Shown: piece after piece, positions 1 to 7,332 of the stretch
Layout of the letters: every line of letters begins with the position of its first letter
Numbering within the stretch: the first letter of the stretch is position 1
Assembly (NCBI GenBank): GCA_937860165.1
Contig: CALMBE010000692.1
Span: 1 to 7,534, forward strand
DNA: 7,534 bases
Reading direction: 5' to 3'
Origin: an uncultured Planctomycetaceae bacterium
Lineage (GTDB): Bacteria; Planctomycetota; Planctomycetia; Pirellulales; Lacipirellulaceae
Position numbers and translations under genes: made by a program
The notes under the pieces: model-generated
What the model was told of the DNA's origin: nothing
Seen by the model: only the letters and a program-made list of their open reading frames with translations
Database searches by the model: none

Positions 1-31
1 TTGCGGCAATAATCACAGCTGCTGTCGGCGA

Positions 32-1750
32 TCAATCTCGCAGAGCCACCGGCATGGCGGCGGGCTCATCGTATTTTGAGAACATCAGCCGATCATAGAG
101 CAGCAGGGCGTGGATCGCGTGGCCTAGGGGCCCCGATTCCCAATCCCGATAACGATTTTTCTGCATCAGATTCGCCAAGAAAACCACCGCTCGGGTCGTG
201 CGCGGGCTATTGAGTTCCCGTTCCGTGGCCGAATACAGGAGCCATTCCAAGATGTGCCCGGTGGTCTTCAACTTGCGATCGATGTCGTCTTTATTCTCTG
301 GACCCTGGAACCAGTTGGTGCTGAAACTGCCGTCGGGATTTTGCATCCGGTATGCGTAGAGTTGATGCTGGGCGACAAACCGCTGAGCCTGCAGATATTC
401 GCCATCGACCTTTTCGCCCCGCGTCTGGCGGGTCTGGTAGGACAAGGTGAGCCCCGAGAGTCGGTGCGTTCCGCCGCAAGCGGCACCACGAATCGGTTGC
501 TTAAGCTCCTCGGCCACGAGCCGCCGCATATTCCAATTCATGCCTTGGTCGTTGACCCACTGGGTGTCCGATTCCAGATAGTGCATGAGTCCAATGAGCT
601 TAAAGGTCAGTTCCGTGCGGGGGTAGCAGGTTTTCATTTCCGCTTTGATGAGGTCTTTGATTTTCAGTTCATGGCCATCGATCAACATGGGATATTCACT
701 GCTCACTCTTGTCTGCGCCAAAATTGCCAGCAATTGACCCCGATGTCCCTGGAGCGCGGGTCCCACGCGAACTTCGAGCTCTCCTTCGTCGCTCACATAC
801 ATGAGTTTCATTTTCCGACAATCTTGATTGAAACAAAGCCAGCCCACGGCTGAAACGGGTTGACCGGTTGGGCCACCCTGGAGCACGCGACTGTGAATTT
901 CATAGGACAAGGCTGCGTGCATGATTTCCCAGGGGCTACGATCGCGCGTATTCAGCGGGTGCTCGTAATTGTATTTCAAGACGCGGCGCACCAAGTCGCG
1001 GAGCGACTTCTGCTGCGGGGTCAGCGGTGGCAATTTTTTCGGCGGCGTTTGCTGAGGGGCAGCTTCGGCCTTGGGCGTCGGGTAGGCCCGCAAGGGGGTC
1101 GCTTTCTGTTCTGCTTCGCTCTGTGAATCAAGATCTTCGTCGGTGCTCGTATCGAGAGCCGTTTCGCCCGGATTCAGGATTTCGCCGATCGACCTGCCAC
1201 GGTTTCGCAACACACCTTGTTGTGGAGAGCTTTGTTGCGGGGAGCTGCGGCGGGCTATCTCCGGCACGCGGTCAGTCTGCGATTTGAGCTCGGCTTTTGG
1301 AGAATCGGCGGTGCGGTCCGGGGGAAGTCGGAGTTGCAGTTCCGTGGGCCGATCGAGGTTTGAATCGAGGGGGCACGCGGAACCGCATTCGCGATCTTTG
1401 GAACTTGAGCGGGGAGTGATCCACTTGCTGAACGGCGAAGGGGCACTCGAACCTGTGGTACTAGGCGTTGATTTAGCAGCGGGAGCCGCCACGGGTTGCT
1501 TGGCAGGATTCGAGATGGCTTGTTGCAGTGGGTTGGCCGTGTCGCTCAAGAATCCTTTGACGGTCGACTGCCACAGCAAGTCAGGTTGAGACACGCTAGG
1601 CCCCATGGTCGTCGGCGATTCGAACGGATCACCGCCAATTGCGAAGTCGGCACTCTGCACGACTCCAGCGCAGGTGCCCGCCAAAGCACTTAGCAGAATC
1701 GTCCACAGGCTCAGTTGCAACCGAGCGCACTCTGGCAACCAACGTTGCAT
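32..1750 (-). CDS. Secreted protein with low-complexity linker and alpha/alpha-toroid-like C-terminal domain
   Basis: The function is unknown. The 572-residue product starts with a signal peptide: MQR, then a hydrophobic run at about residues 12-28, and a likely cleavage near VVQSA at 30-34. Residues of about 35-245 are rich in Pro, Ser, Gln and Lys and look disordered. From about residue 249 (LRDLVRRVLKYNYEHP) the chain is helical. It contains a CGGTHRL motif near 423, PDGSFSTNWF near 470, GHILEWLLY near 500 and GPLGHAIHALLLYDR near 540. Repeated helix pairs carrying a DG(S/G)F-type turn resemble terpenoid-cyclase or prenyltransferase toroids, but no Asp-rich cyclase motif is visible, so an enzymatic role is not claimed. 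The ATG at 1750 is chosen because it begins the signal peptide and follows a purine-rich GAGGGGGG eight bases upstream. The frame stays open to a TTG at 1840, which would put a basic stretch before the signal peptide. The gene lies downstream of the HEAT lipoprotein gene on the same strand, 330 bases away, so it is probably transcribed separately. Confidence 0.85.
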   Translation of the reverse strand: MQRWLPECARLQLSLWTILLSALAGTCAGVVQSADFAIGGDPFESPTTMGPSVSQPDLLWQSTVKGFLSDTANPLQQAISNPAKQPVAAPAAKSTPSTTGSSAPSPFSKWITPRSSSKDRECGSACPLDSNLDRPTELQLRLPPDRTADSPKAELKSQTDRVPEIARRSSPQQSSPQQGVLRNRGRSIGEILNPGETALDTSTDEDLDSQSEAEQKATPLRAYPTPKAEAAPQQTPPKKLPPLTPQQKSLRDLVRRVLKYNYEHPLNTRDRSPWEIMHAALSYEIHSRVLQGGPTGQPVSAVGWLCFNQDCRKMKLMYVSDEGELEVRVGPALQGHRGQLLAILAQTRVSSEYPMLIDGHELKIKDLIKAEMKTCYPRTELTFKLIGLMHYLESDTQWVNDQGMNWNMRRLVAEELKQPIRGAACGGTHRLSGLTLSYQTRQTRGEKVDGEYLQAQRFVAQHQLYAYRMQNPDGSFSTNWFQGPENKDDIDRKLKTTGHILEWLLYSATERELNSPRTTRAVVFLANLMQKNRYRDWESGPLGHAIHALLLYDRLMFSKYDEPAAMPVALRD

Positions 1751-1758
1751 CGAGTTTT

Positions 1759-1766
1759 CCCCCCTC
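1759..1766 (-). promoter_or_regulatory. Ribosome binding site of the secreted toroid-like protein
   Basis: On the minus strand GAGGGGGG lies eight bases before the ATG at 1750. It complements the anti-Shine-Dalgarno CCUCC core. It supports the internal ATG over the upstream TTG at 1840, and it is the clearest ribosome binding site in the window. Confidence 0.55.
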
Positions 1767-1960
1767 AAGAGCAGCCACAATCGTAAACGTCCCACCGTCG
1801 AACACCCTGCCACAAAGGGGGCGTGTCGTGCCGTTGGCAATGCCTGGTGCGTGCTGGTTTACTCAAGAAACCACCGATGGCGGCGCACTAGGTACTTGCT
1901 ACAGCGGGTGGAACCCGTAGAGATTGGTATCGGGCACTGTTGCGAACGAAATTCACCTAG

Positions 1961-1993
1961 AAAAAAAGACTTAAGCTAGGCATCTCAGAGATG
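1961..1993 (-). terminator. Weak terminator-like dyad and T run after the HEAT lipoprotein gene
   Basis: Read on the minus strand, a six-pair dyad (1981-1986 with 1988-1993, one-base centre) is followed after 13 bases by seven T (1967-1961). It lies about 90 bases past the stop codon at 2081. The stem is short and the T run is not adjacent to it, so this is only a possible Rho-independent terminator. Confidence 0.22.
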
Positions 1994-2080
1994 GGGAGAG
2001 TGGGTAGTTTGCGTTAGAAAACTTTCCCATTTCGGCAATCGGTTCCAGTAGCACTGCCTGCGCTGGCGGTGTGCTAGCGG

Positions 2081-2776
2081 CTAGAAGGGTGATATCTGCT
2101 TGACCTTCTGCGCCAGCGAGACTTCCGGCTGGACGTTCAACTGTCCTTGCTCCGCAAATTGCTGCCAGGCCTTCACGTCGTAACCCAAATCCTGATCGGT
2201 GAGGTTTTTCATCGCCTCGACGGCGGCAAACTGGAGGGCGGGATCACGGTCTTTGAGTGCGACCCCCAGGGCGCGGATACTTTCCGGAGAGCGAATCTGG
2301 CCGAGGGCATCGGCGGCTGCCAATCGCAAATCCAGGTCGCCGGTTTTTTCCAGGATTTTTTGCAAGGGTGCGACATTCTCCGGTTCACCGCGCTTGCCGA
2401 GCATCTGGCAACACACCAGCCGCACGTTCAAATCGTCGTCGCTCAGTCCTGCAATCAGCATTTCGCGGGCCAGCGGTGCTTCGAGTTCGCCGGCGGTTTC
2501 TTGAATCGCCTTGCGTACCAGGGGATCGCGTTCCGTGCGAATCTGCAGGGCCAATTCATCGGCGAGTTGGGCGTGATCTTCGAGACCTGCCCCAGTTGCC
2601 CGGGAACCACCCTCGCGGATCGCCGAAATTCGCATAGCCGGTGTGATGATCGAGGTGTGCTCTTTTTGACACTGCCAAGGCATGCCCGCGCAGCCCAATT
2701 CGCACCCGAGCACCAGTGCGCCCCAAACGGCCCACCGCGGAACCGGTCCAGAAGTGATGGGAGGGTTAGAATTCAT
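2081..2776 (-). CDS. Putative HEAT-repeat lipoprotein
   Basis: This 231-residue protein is probably exported and lipid-anchored. The N-terminus has a hydrophobic stretch (about residues 15-28) ending in two candidate lipidation cysteines, C25 in the sequence VLGC and C29 in ELGC. C25 fits the lipobox better. From about residue 70 to 200 the chain is a series of helix pairs typical of HEAT/PBS-lyase repeats, for example DDDLNVRLVCCQMLGKRG, GDLDLRLAAADALGQI and RDPALQFAAVEAMKNLT. The repeat block ends with GYDVKAWQQF, a tail often seen after HEAT repeats in planctomycete proteins. HEAT arrays are protein-binding scaffolds, and no catalytic motif is seen. The ATG at 2776 is preferred over an in-frame TTG at 2818 because it places the basic residue and hydrophobic run at the correct distance from the start. 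There is no clear Shine-Dalgarno. The gene is divergent from the permease gene. The partner is unknown. Confidence 0.85.
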   Translation of the reverse strand: MNSNPPITSGPVPRWAVWGALVLGCELGCAGMPWQCQKEHTSIITPAMRISAIREGGSRATGAGLEDHAQLADELALQIRTERDPLVRKAIQETAGELEAPLAREMLIAGLSDDDLNVRLVCCQMLGKRGEPENVAPLQKILEKTGDLDLRLAAADALGQIRSPESIRALGVALKDRDPALQFAAVEAMKNLTDQDLGYDVKAWQQFAEQGQLNVQPEVSLAQKVKQISPF

Positions 2777-2892
2777 GGGCCGAACATTAGCAAAAGCTAC
2801 CCAAGTCCACCATGCCAACTAGCGAATCTGTTAAACTGGTTTTTGGCGATTTTTCGTAGCTGCTAGCACCACGGGATGAGGACGGTGGGCCT

Positions 2893-2918
2893 AGCCGGAG
2901 GCAAGCTTGCCTCCGGCT
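2893..2918. repeat. Perfect 26-bp palindrome (REP-like)
   Basis: agccggaggcaag and cttgcctccggct are exact reverse complements with no spacer, centred on aagctt between 2905 and 2906. It lies in the 224-base region between two divergent gene starts (2776 minus, 3001 plus), so it is not placed as a terminator of either gene. It could be a REP-like interspersed repeat, a dimeric protein-binding site, or a hairpin in the permease leader. The arm agccggaggc matches agccgtaagc of the element at 7333-7430 in 8 of 10 positions. Confidence 0.8.
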
Positions 2919-3000
2919 GGGTTGACATTTGTTGCCAGAAGGACTGCTGGAAATAAGAATGCAGGGGACTTACGTGCCCCCGCTCGCCTGCGACGAAGGT

Positions 3001-4623
3001 ATGAATACCCCAACACCCACCAGACTGCGTTATGTTTACTTGCCGCTGGCAGGGGTGTTTGCGATTTTGGGTTTGACCTTGGCCAGCGAACGACTGTGGG
3101 GATTACTTGTAAACTCCCTGCTGCTCGCGATGGGAACCTTGGTGATCGCACTCCCCGTGGGGACTTTCCTGGCAGTGGTGATCGCCAAAACCACGCTTCC
3201 CGGTCACAGATTTCTGCAGCGGCTCCTCTTGGCCACGCTGTTTGTTCCGCTCCTTGTACAAGCAACGGCTTGGCAAGCGGCCTTGGGAGTGGGGGGATGG
3301 CTGCTGCCCGAGGATTCGTTCGGGTCCCAAGGATTCCTGTTCGGCGGATGGCTTGGGGCGATCTGGGTGCATGCCCTCGCGGCGATTCCCTGGGTCGCGC
3401 TCATCGTGGCAGCCGCGCTCCGTTCGATTCCCCGCGAACTGGAAGAGGAGTCTCTGCAAGATGCCCCGGCCTGGCGGGTGCTGTTGTCGGTGAGTTTGCC
3501 CCACGCGGCAGCCGGTTTCCTGGCCGCCGCGATCTGGATTGCGATACTCTGTTTCACTGAAATCACGGTCACCGACCTCTTTCAGGTTCGCACATTTGCC
3601 GAGGAAGTTTACACCTCGGCGAGCATCGGTGCGCTCGTTTTCGACGGAAGTATGGCGGGGGGCGAAGGTGAGCAACTGGAGCTTAGGCGTACCGACCTGG
3701 TGGCCGGTTCGTTGCTGGCATTGGTGTTGGCGATGTCGGTTTTAGGTGTGCTCGCACGTCGGCTCTCGGACGGCAATTGGATGAGTGCGGATGCAAGTTG
3801 GCAGTGGCAACTCCGCGGGGCGCGAATTCCTGTTGAGTTCTGCACCTGGTTGCTGGTGGCCGTCGTGGTGGGGATTCCGCTGGTGAGTCTGGTTGGCAAG
3901 GCCGGGGCCGTAACCTCGCGCACCCCAGCGGGAGCGGTCCGCCAGTGGTCCGCGTTTAAGACTTGCCAGATGGTGCTCCGGAGCCCGGTCGAGCATCGCC
4001 GCGAGTTGGGTTGGTCGGGTGCGATTGGGGGAACGGCGGCTTTGTTGGCGACCGGAGTGGGAGTGTTGCTAGCCTGGGTACTTCGCATCAAGCGCGGTTC
4101 GCGCTGGCCGATCACCGCTCTCTTGGTCCTGGCGCTAATCATCCCCGGCCCGGTCATGGGGGTGTGGTTAATTGGCCTCTTGAATCACGCTGCCGATTCA
4201 CCGTTGGCGTGGCTCAATTGGTGGTACGACAACACGATTCTGGCCCCGGTGTTGGCCCAGTTCATCAAGGCATTGCCCCTGGCGACACTCGTGGTGTGGT
4301 CGCAATTTGTCGGCATCTCGCAATTAGAACTCGACACCGCGGCGACCGACGGGGCCAACGGTTGGCAACAACTGATTTACATCGCCATCCCAGGCCACTG
4401 GCCCGCAATCGCTGCGGCATTTTGTTTGGCCCTGATCGTGGCCGTCGGCGAGTTGGCGGCAACCCTGCTGGTGGTCCCCCCCGGGGTGTCCACTTTGTCG
4501 ATCCGCATCTTCGGCCTGGTCCACTACGGCGCGGAAGACCGCGTCTCGGCGGCGGCCCTGATGTTGGCGCTGGTCACTGGCAGCCTCGCAAGTTGGGCTC
4601 TCAGCAACAAAGCTTCCAAGTGA
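3001..4623 (+). CDS. Fused ABC importer permease, FbpB/ThiP-type (Fe3+-type family)
   Basis: This 540-residue inner-membrane protein has about 12 predicted helices in two homologous halves. Each half has a cytoplasmic EAA loop, the surface that docks the ATPase: EEESLQDAPAWRVLLSVSLP at about 146-168, and LELDTAATDGANGWQQLIYIAIPG at about 443-465. The duplicated arrangement, the length and the TEITVTDLFQVRTFAEEVYT segment after the first loop match the FbpB/AfuB iron(III) and ThiP thiamine permease family. Substrate cannot be read from a permease, so iron is only the commonest option. ATG 3001 is preferred because the first helix begins ten residues later. ATG 2959 (with GGA upstream) and TTG 2929 are in-frame alternatives that add a tail atypical of permeases. 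No substrate-binding protein or importer ATPase is adjacent, so the gene may rely on partners elsewhere. The next gene is 119 bases downstream on the same strand. Confidence 0.88.
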   Translation: MNTPTPTRLRYVYLPLAGVFAILGLTLASERLWGLLVNSLLLAMGTLVIALPVGTFLAVVIAKTTLPGHRFLQRLLLATLFVPLLVQATAWQAALGVGGWLLPEDSFGSQGFLFGGWLGAIWVHALAAIPWVALIVAAALRSIPRELEEESLQDAPAWRVLLSVSLPHAAAGFLAAAIWIAILCFTEITVTDLFQVRTFAEEVYTSASIGALVFDGSMAGGEGEQLELRRTDLVAGSLLALVLAMSVLGVLARRLSDGNWMSADASWQWQLRGARIPVEFCTWLLVAVVVGIPLVSLVGKAGAVTSRTPAGAVRQWSAFKTCQMVLRSPVEHRRELGWSGAIGGTAALLATGVGVLLAWVLRIKRGSRWPITALLVLALIIPGPVMGVWLIGLLNHAADSPLAWLNWWYDNTILAPVLAQFIKALPLATLVVWSQFVGISQLELDTAATDGANGWQQLIYIAIPGHWPAIAAAFCLALIVAVGELAATLLVVPPGVSTLSIRIFGLVHYGAEDRVSAAALMLALVTGSLASWALSNKASK

Positions 4624-4646
4624 GCCGGGTCGTCCCCGCCCCCGGC
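4624..4646 (+). terminator. Hairpin immediately after the permease stop codon
   Basis: gccggg (4624-4629) pairs exactly with cccggc (4641-4646) across an 11-base loop, starting at the base after the TGA. The stem is all G-C but no U tract follows; only gaacctgcctgcaaaaa comes after. It may stabilise the permease mRNA 3' end or weaken read-through into the next gene rather than act as a full intrinsic terminator. Confidence 0.35.
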
Positions 4647-4742
4647 GAACCTGCCTGCAAAAACCACCCATGTTTCCCCCATCGCATTCGGTTAGAATAC
4701 AGGCGGCAAATTTGTCGGGAACAGAATTCAACAGGCGTGGCG

Positions 4743-7277
4743 ATGCAAATCGGTCGAACGACTCTTCGAGGCAACGATAGTGACGGCGGTTGCGGTTGGT
4801 CGCACTGGTTTCGCGGGGGGCTGCTGATCACGTTGGCGTTGCTGGCGGTCGCTTCGCATTCGTTCGCCCAAGGAAAAAAAGACGACCAGCTCTTGGATGA
4901 TTTTATCCAAGAGAAAAAAGAGACCGCAAAAAAACTGCCGGCGAAAAGCGCGGGGCAAAAGAAAAAGCTGCCGCTCGAGATTGGGCCCGTGTTGCCGCGG
5001 TTTGGGCAGGATGTCGGCGAGCTTGCGACCGAGGGGCCGGTGCTGCTGGTCAAACCGGGGCACTGGTCGGCGACCCAGCAGCAGATGAAAGCCAACTTCG
5101 CCGACTTCCTAGGCCAAGTCTCGGCCGAGTTGGTCGATGATTCCCTGCGACCGGTGCCGCTGGAGAATCTGCGCTTTGGATTGTCGACGACGCGGAATGT
5201 CGTGCTGGCCAAGGGGCGGGCCAAGCGGGTGGATTGCGATCTGTTCATTCCGCAAAAATCGCCCGCGACACGGTTGGTAGTTAAGCTCGTCGATGACAAT
5301 ACCTCCTCCGAAGTGTTTCAGGCCCAGCCGGCTCTGGTGCGACTGCCAGCCTACCAATACCAATTGGTTGTGTTGGCCAAGGAGCCCGAGCGGTATGCGT
5401 TTTTGAAAGTTACCAATTCAATCCGCGCCCCCTGGGAGGAGGAATTCAATGAAGCCTCGGTCCCGCACTATCGGGTGGCCCTCGTGAAAGGGGCGGCCGT
5501 CACGGCGATTGCCGAGAATCCGCTCGCTTGGACCGCGATCGCGTATGTCGTGTGGGACGAAGTCGATCCGACGCGACTCTCGACTGAGCAGCAAGAGGCG
5601 TTCGTGGACTGGATTCACTGGGGTGGTCGGCTGATTGTCAATGGTCCTGATTCGCTGGCGACACTTCGCGGCAGTTTTCTCGATCCGCTGCTGCCAGCCG
5701 AGGACTCCGGGCCACGCGAATTCACCGCCGCAGAACTCGGCCCCTGGTCGGCCTACTGGGGCAACCGCGTCAGTGGGGCTCGAGTCTCTCCGCTGTCACC
5801 ACCCAAACCCCTGCCGGGCATTCGCTTGAAGCCCCTATCGACGGCGACGGAACTTGCCGGTGGTGGGGGATTGTTCTACGAGAACACCGTGGGCCGTGGT
5901 AGCGTGGTCGTCTCGGCGATCCAACTCACGCACCGCGACCTCATCAACTGGCCCGGGTACGATGGTTTTCTTAACGGTGGATTATTGCGTCGGCCCCGGC
6001 GGGTGTTTTCGGTGGGTCCCTATGGGGGGCCTTGCGCGACATGGCACGACAACGCCACGGCACGACTCGATGCGCATCTCACCAGTCCCGTGCGACTCTT
6101 TGGCCGCGATGCCCAAGCCGCCGCCAACACCGTCACGACCGGGGGTGTCACGTTCGATCAATTTGGAGTCGCTACGGATAACTTTGCGATTCAGACCGAC
6201 CGGATGGGTGGGGTCGCGGCCTGGGATGATTTTTCGCCGGTGGCCCAAGTGGCTCGCGAGCACTTATTGGAAGCAGCGGGGGTAAAAATTCCCGGTGCGG
6301 GGTTTGTGTTGTCTTGTTTGGCGTGTTACCTGTTAGTGTTGGTGCCTTTCAACTGGTTGATTTTCCACACCATTGGCCGGGTCGAATGGGCCTGGGCGGC
6401 GGTGCCGCTGATTGCACTCTTGGGCACCTGGGTGGTAGTGAAACAAGCGCAGCTCGATATCGGCTTTGTCCGGGCTCAAACCGAAGTCGATCTCCTCGAG
6501 CTCCACGGTTCCAACCCACGAGGAATCTTGACCCGCTACGCGGCACTTTATTCGTCGCTGTCGACCACTTACGACATTGCATTTCCTGATATCCCGTCGG
6601 CGGTGGTGCTTCCGTTTCCAGCTAACCAGAACGATCCGACCGATTGGCTCCAATCGGTCCGATTCGAGAAGCGTGGCGAACCGCACCTGGAAAACCTCAC
6701 CGTGGCCTCGGCGGCTACGCGGCTGGTCCATGCCGAGCAGATGATTCCGCTCAAGGGACCGGTGCGACTCGGCACTTCGTCGCGAGGCCAACAGCAAATC
6801 GAGAATCGGACCCAATACCACTTGCGGGATTGTGCCGTCGTGCGGCGCACGGTAAATGCCCAAGGAGAGCCGCGCTACGAAGGGTGTTGGTTGGGGGACC
6901 TCCGTCCGGGCAACTCGGCTCTGACGGGGCTGATTCCGTTGGTGGTGGATCCCAGCCAAGTTCCCTTTGCCAGGGAACGTGCTTCGGGCTCGCTCGTCCG
7001 CGAGCGGCACTGGATCGCGGTGGATTCGTTGCTGCGTTTGGCATTTCGACTCGACGAACCCACGGACCCTGCGACCGCACAGCGCGAGGAACTTCGTTTC
7101 GTGGGAATCATTGCGGGGGCACTCCCTGGTATGGAAGTAAATCCCTCGGCATCGCAGGTCCGGGGGACCACCGTGGTCCTCGCGCACCTGGCCTTCGGCC
7201 CGTTACCCGCGCCGTTGCCCGACGTAAATAATATCACCGATGTAGTTACCAAGACGGCTCCTGTAGGAGAGAATTAA
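4743..7277 (+). CDS. Exported membrane protein with GATase-like domain, probably linked to an ABC-2 exporter
   Basis: This 844-residue protein has no proven function. It has a signal peptide (hydrophobic 25-37, likely cleavage after SFA at 40-42) and a Lys-rich segment at about 45-78. A periplasmic region follows, containing a beta-rich part (about 150-235) and a glutamine-amidotransferase-like segment near 265-310 (VVWDEVDPTRLSTEQQEAFVDWI, then WGGRLIVNGPDSL). In that fold the D-x-x-LS...W...GG pattern is common, and no catalytic Cys triad is evident. Two helices follow at about 519-540 and 548-566, joined by PFNWLIFHTIGRVEWAW. The C-terminal domain (about 567-844) is probably periplasmic and ends with an ENRTQYHLRDCAVVR...LGDLRPG segment. 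Large proteins with this Pro-x-N-W/Y-x-x-hairpin are common beside GldA-like ABC transporters in several phyla. That fits the ATPase start 204 bases downstream. ATG 4743 is chosen because it begins the signal peptide; a weak AGG lies seven bases upstream. GTG 4737 is an alternative. Confidence 0.82.
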   Translation: MQIGRTTLRGNDSDGGCGWSHWFRGGLLITLALLAVASHSFAQGKKDDQLLDDFIQEKKETAKKLPAKSAGQKKKLPLEIGPVLPRFGQDVGELATEGPVLLVKPGHWSATQQQMKANFADFLGQVSAELVDDSLRPVPLENLRFGLSTTRNVVLAKGRAKRVDCDLFIPQKSPATRLVVKLVDDNTSSEVFQAQPALVRLPAYQYQLVVLAKEPERYAFLKVTNSIRAPWEEEFNEASVPHYRVALVKGAAVTAIAENPLAWTAIAYVVWDEVDPTRLSTEQQEAFVDWIHWGGRLIVNGPDSLATLRGSFLDPLLPAEDSGPREFTAAELGPWSAYWGNRVSGARVSPLSPPKPLPGIRLKPLSTATELAGGGGLFYENTVGRGSVVVSAIQLTHRDLINWPGYDGFLNGGLLRRPRRVFSVGPYGGPCATWHDNATARLDAHLTSPVRLFGRDAQAAANTVTTGGVTFDQFGVATDNFAIQTDRMGGVAAWDDFSPVAQVAREHLLEAAGVKIPGAGFVLSCLACYLLVLVPFNWLIFHTIGRVEWAWAAVPLIALLGTWVVVKQAQLDIGFVRAQTEVDLLELHGSNPRGILTRYAALYSSLSTTYDIAFPDIPSAVVLPFPANQNDPTDWLQSVRFEKRGEPHLENLTVASAATRLVHAEQMIPLKGPVRLGTSSRGQQQIENRTQYHLRDCAVVRRTVNAQGEPRYEGCWLGDLRPGNSALTGLIPLVVDPSQVPFARERASGSLVRERHWIAVDSLLRLAFRLDEPTDPATAQREELRFVGIIAGALPGMEVNPSASQVRGTTVVLAHLAFGPLPAPLPDVNNITDVVTKTAPVGEN
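6638..6659. repeat. Ten-pair inverted repeat inside the exported membrane protein gene
   Basis: gaccgattgg (6638-6647) and ccaatcggtc (6650-6659) are exact reverse complements separated by two bases. In RNA this would be a nine-pair stem with a four-base loop. It lies wholly in coding sequence (PTDWLQSV), so it may be fortuitous. Confidence 0.5.
6960..7006. repeat. Two tandem hairpins inside the exported membrane protein gene
   Basis: gttccct (6960-6966) pairs with agggaac (6972-6978) across a five-base loop. Twelve bases later cgctcg (6991-6996) pairs with cgagcg (7001-7006) across tccg. Both are perfect stems within coding sequence near the 3' end of the gene. No function is assigned. Confidence 0.45.
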
Positions 7278-7299
7278 GGGGGAGAGAGAGAAGTGAAAT

Positions 7300-7320
7300 T
7301 GCGGAATGCGGATTGCGGAA
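7300..7320. repeat. Three-copy 7-bp tandem repeat (tgcggaW)
   Basis: The units tgcggaa (7300-7306), tgcggat (7307-7313) and tgcggaa (7314-7320) are contiguous and differ only at the last base. The repeat begins 23 bases after the stop codon of the preceding gene, after a purine-rich GA run (7278-7292). Confidence 0.75.
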
Positions 7321-7332
7321 GGCGAAATGAAC

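Larger units (their letters stand above)
1751..2080. other. Intergenic region between the two minus-strand genes
   Basis: This 330-base gap contains no convincing gene. The plus-strand open frames here lack a plausible protein and run antisense into the neighbouring gene. Visible structures are minor: an inverted repeat tagcac/gtgcta (2049-2054 and 2071-2076), a short cgggt-gga-acccg hairpin (1905-1917), an atctc-a-gagat dyad (1982-1992), and a run of seven A on the plus strand (1961-1967). The promoter of the downstream gene (start 1750) should lie here, but no well-spaced -35/-10 pair was found. Confidence 0.6.

Noticed and set aside
254..853. A 199-codon plus-strand open frame antisense to the secreted toroid-like protein.
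   Set aside because: No family motifs or ribosome binding site are visible; it mirrors helical coding sequence on the other strand.
1751..1840. N-terminal extension of the secreted protein from a TTG at 1840.
   Set aside because: It would bury the signal peptide about 40 residues in, and a good ribosome binding site serves the ATG at 1750.
1956..1980. cctag...ctagg inverted repeat around an A-rich tract.
   Set aside because: The stem is only five pairs with a 15-base interior, expected by chance in a window of this size.
2147..2866. A 239-codon plus-strand open frame antisense to the HEAT lipoprotein.
   Set aside because: The minus strand carries clear HEAT repeats and a lipoprotein signal; the plus translation shows no domain.
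2922..2927. An exact TTGACA hexamer upstream of the permease, directly after the palindrome.
   Set aside because: No -10-like hexamer lies 16-18 bases downstream (bases there read tgctgg/gctgga); the AT-rich taagaat at 2954-2960 is too far away.
4692..4698. ttagaat, a -10-like heptamer 45 bases before the exported membrane protein start.
   Set aside because: The candidate -35 at the right distance (tgtttc) matches consensus poorly, so no promoter is called.
3963..4742. A 260-codon open frame inside the permease gene, continuous with the frame of the exported membrane protein.
   Set aside because: It overlaps a clearly real permease with family motifs, its translation is Arg/Gly/Pro-rich with no recognisable fold, and a signal peptide starts at 4743. 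It reflects scarce stop codons in GC-rich off-frames.
4601..5299. A 232-codon minus-strand open frame across the start of the exported membrane protein gene.
   Set aside because: Its translation is Ser/Arg-rich low complexity, and the opposite strand encodes a coherent signal peptide and domain.
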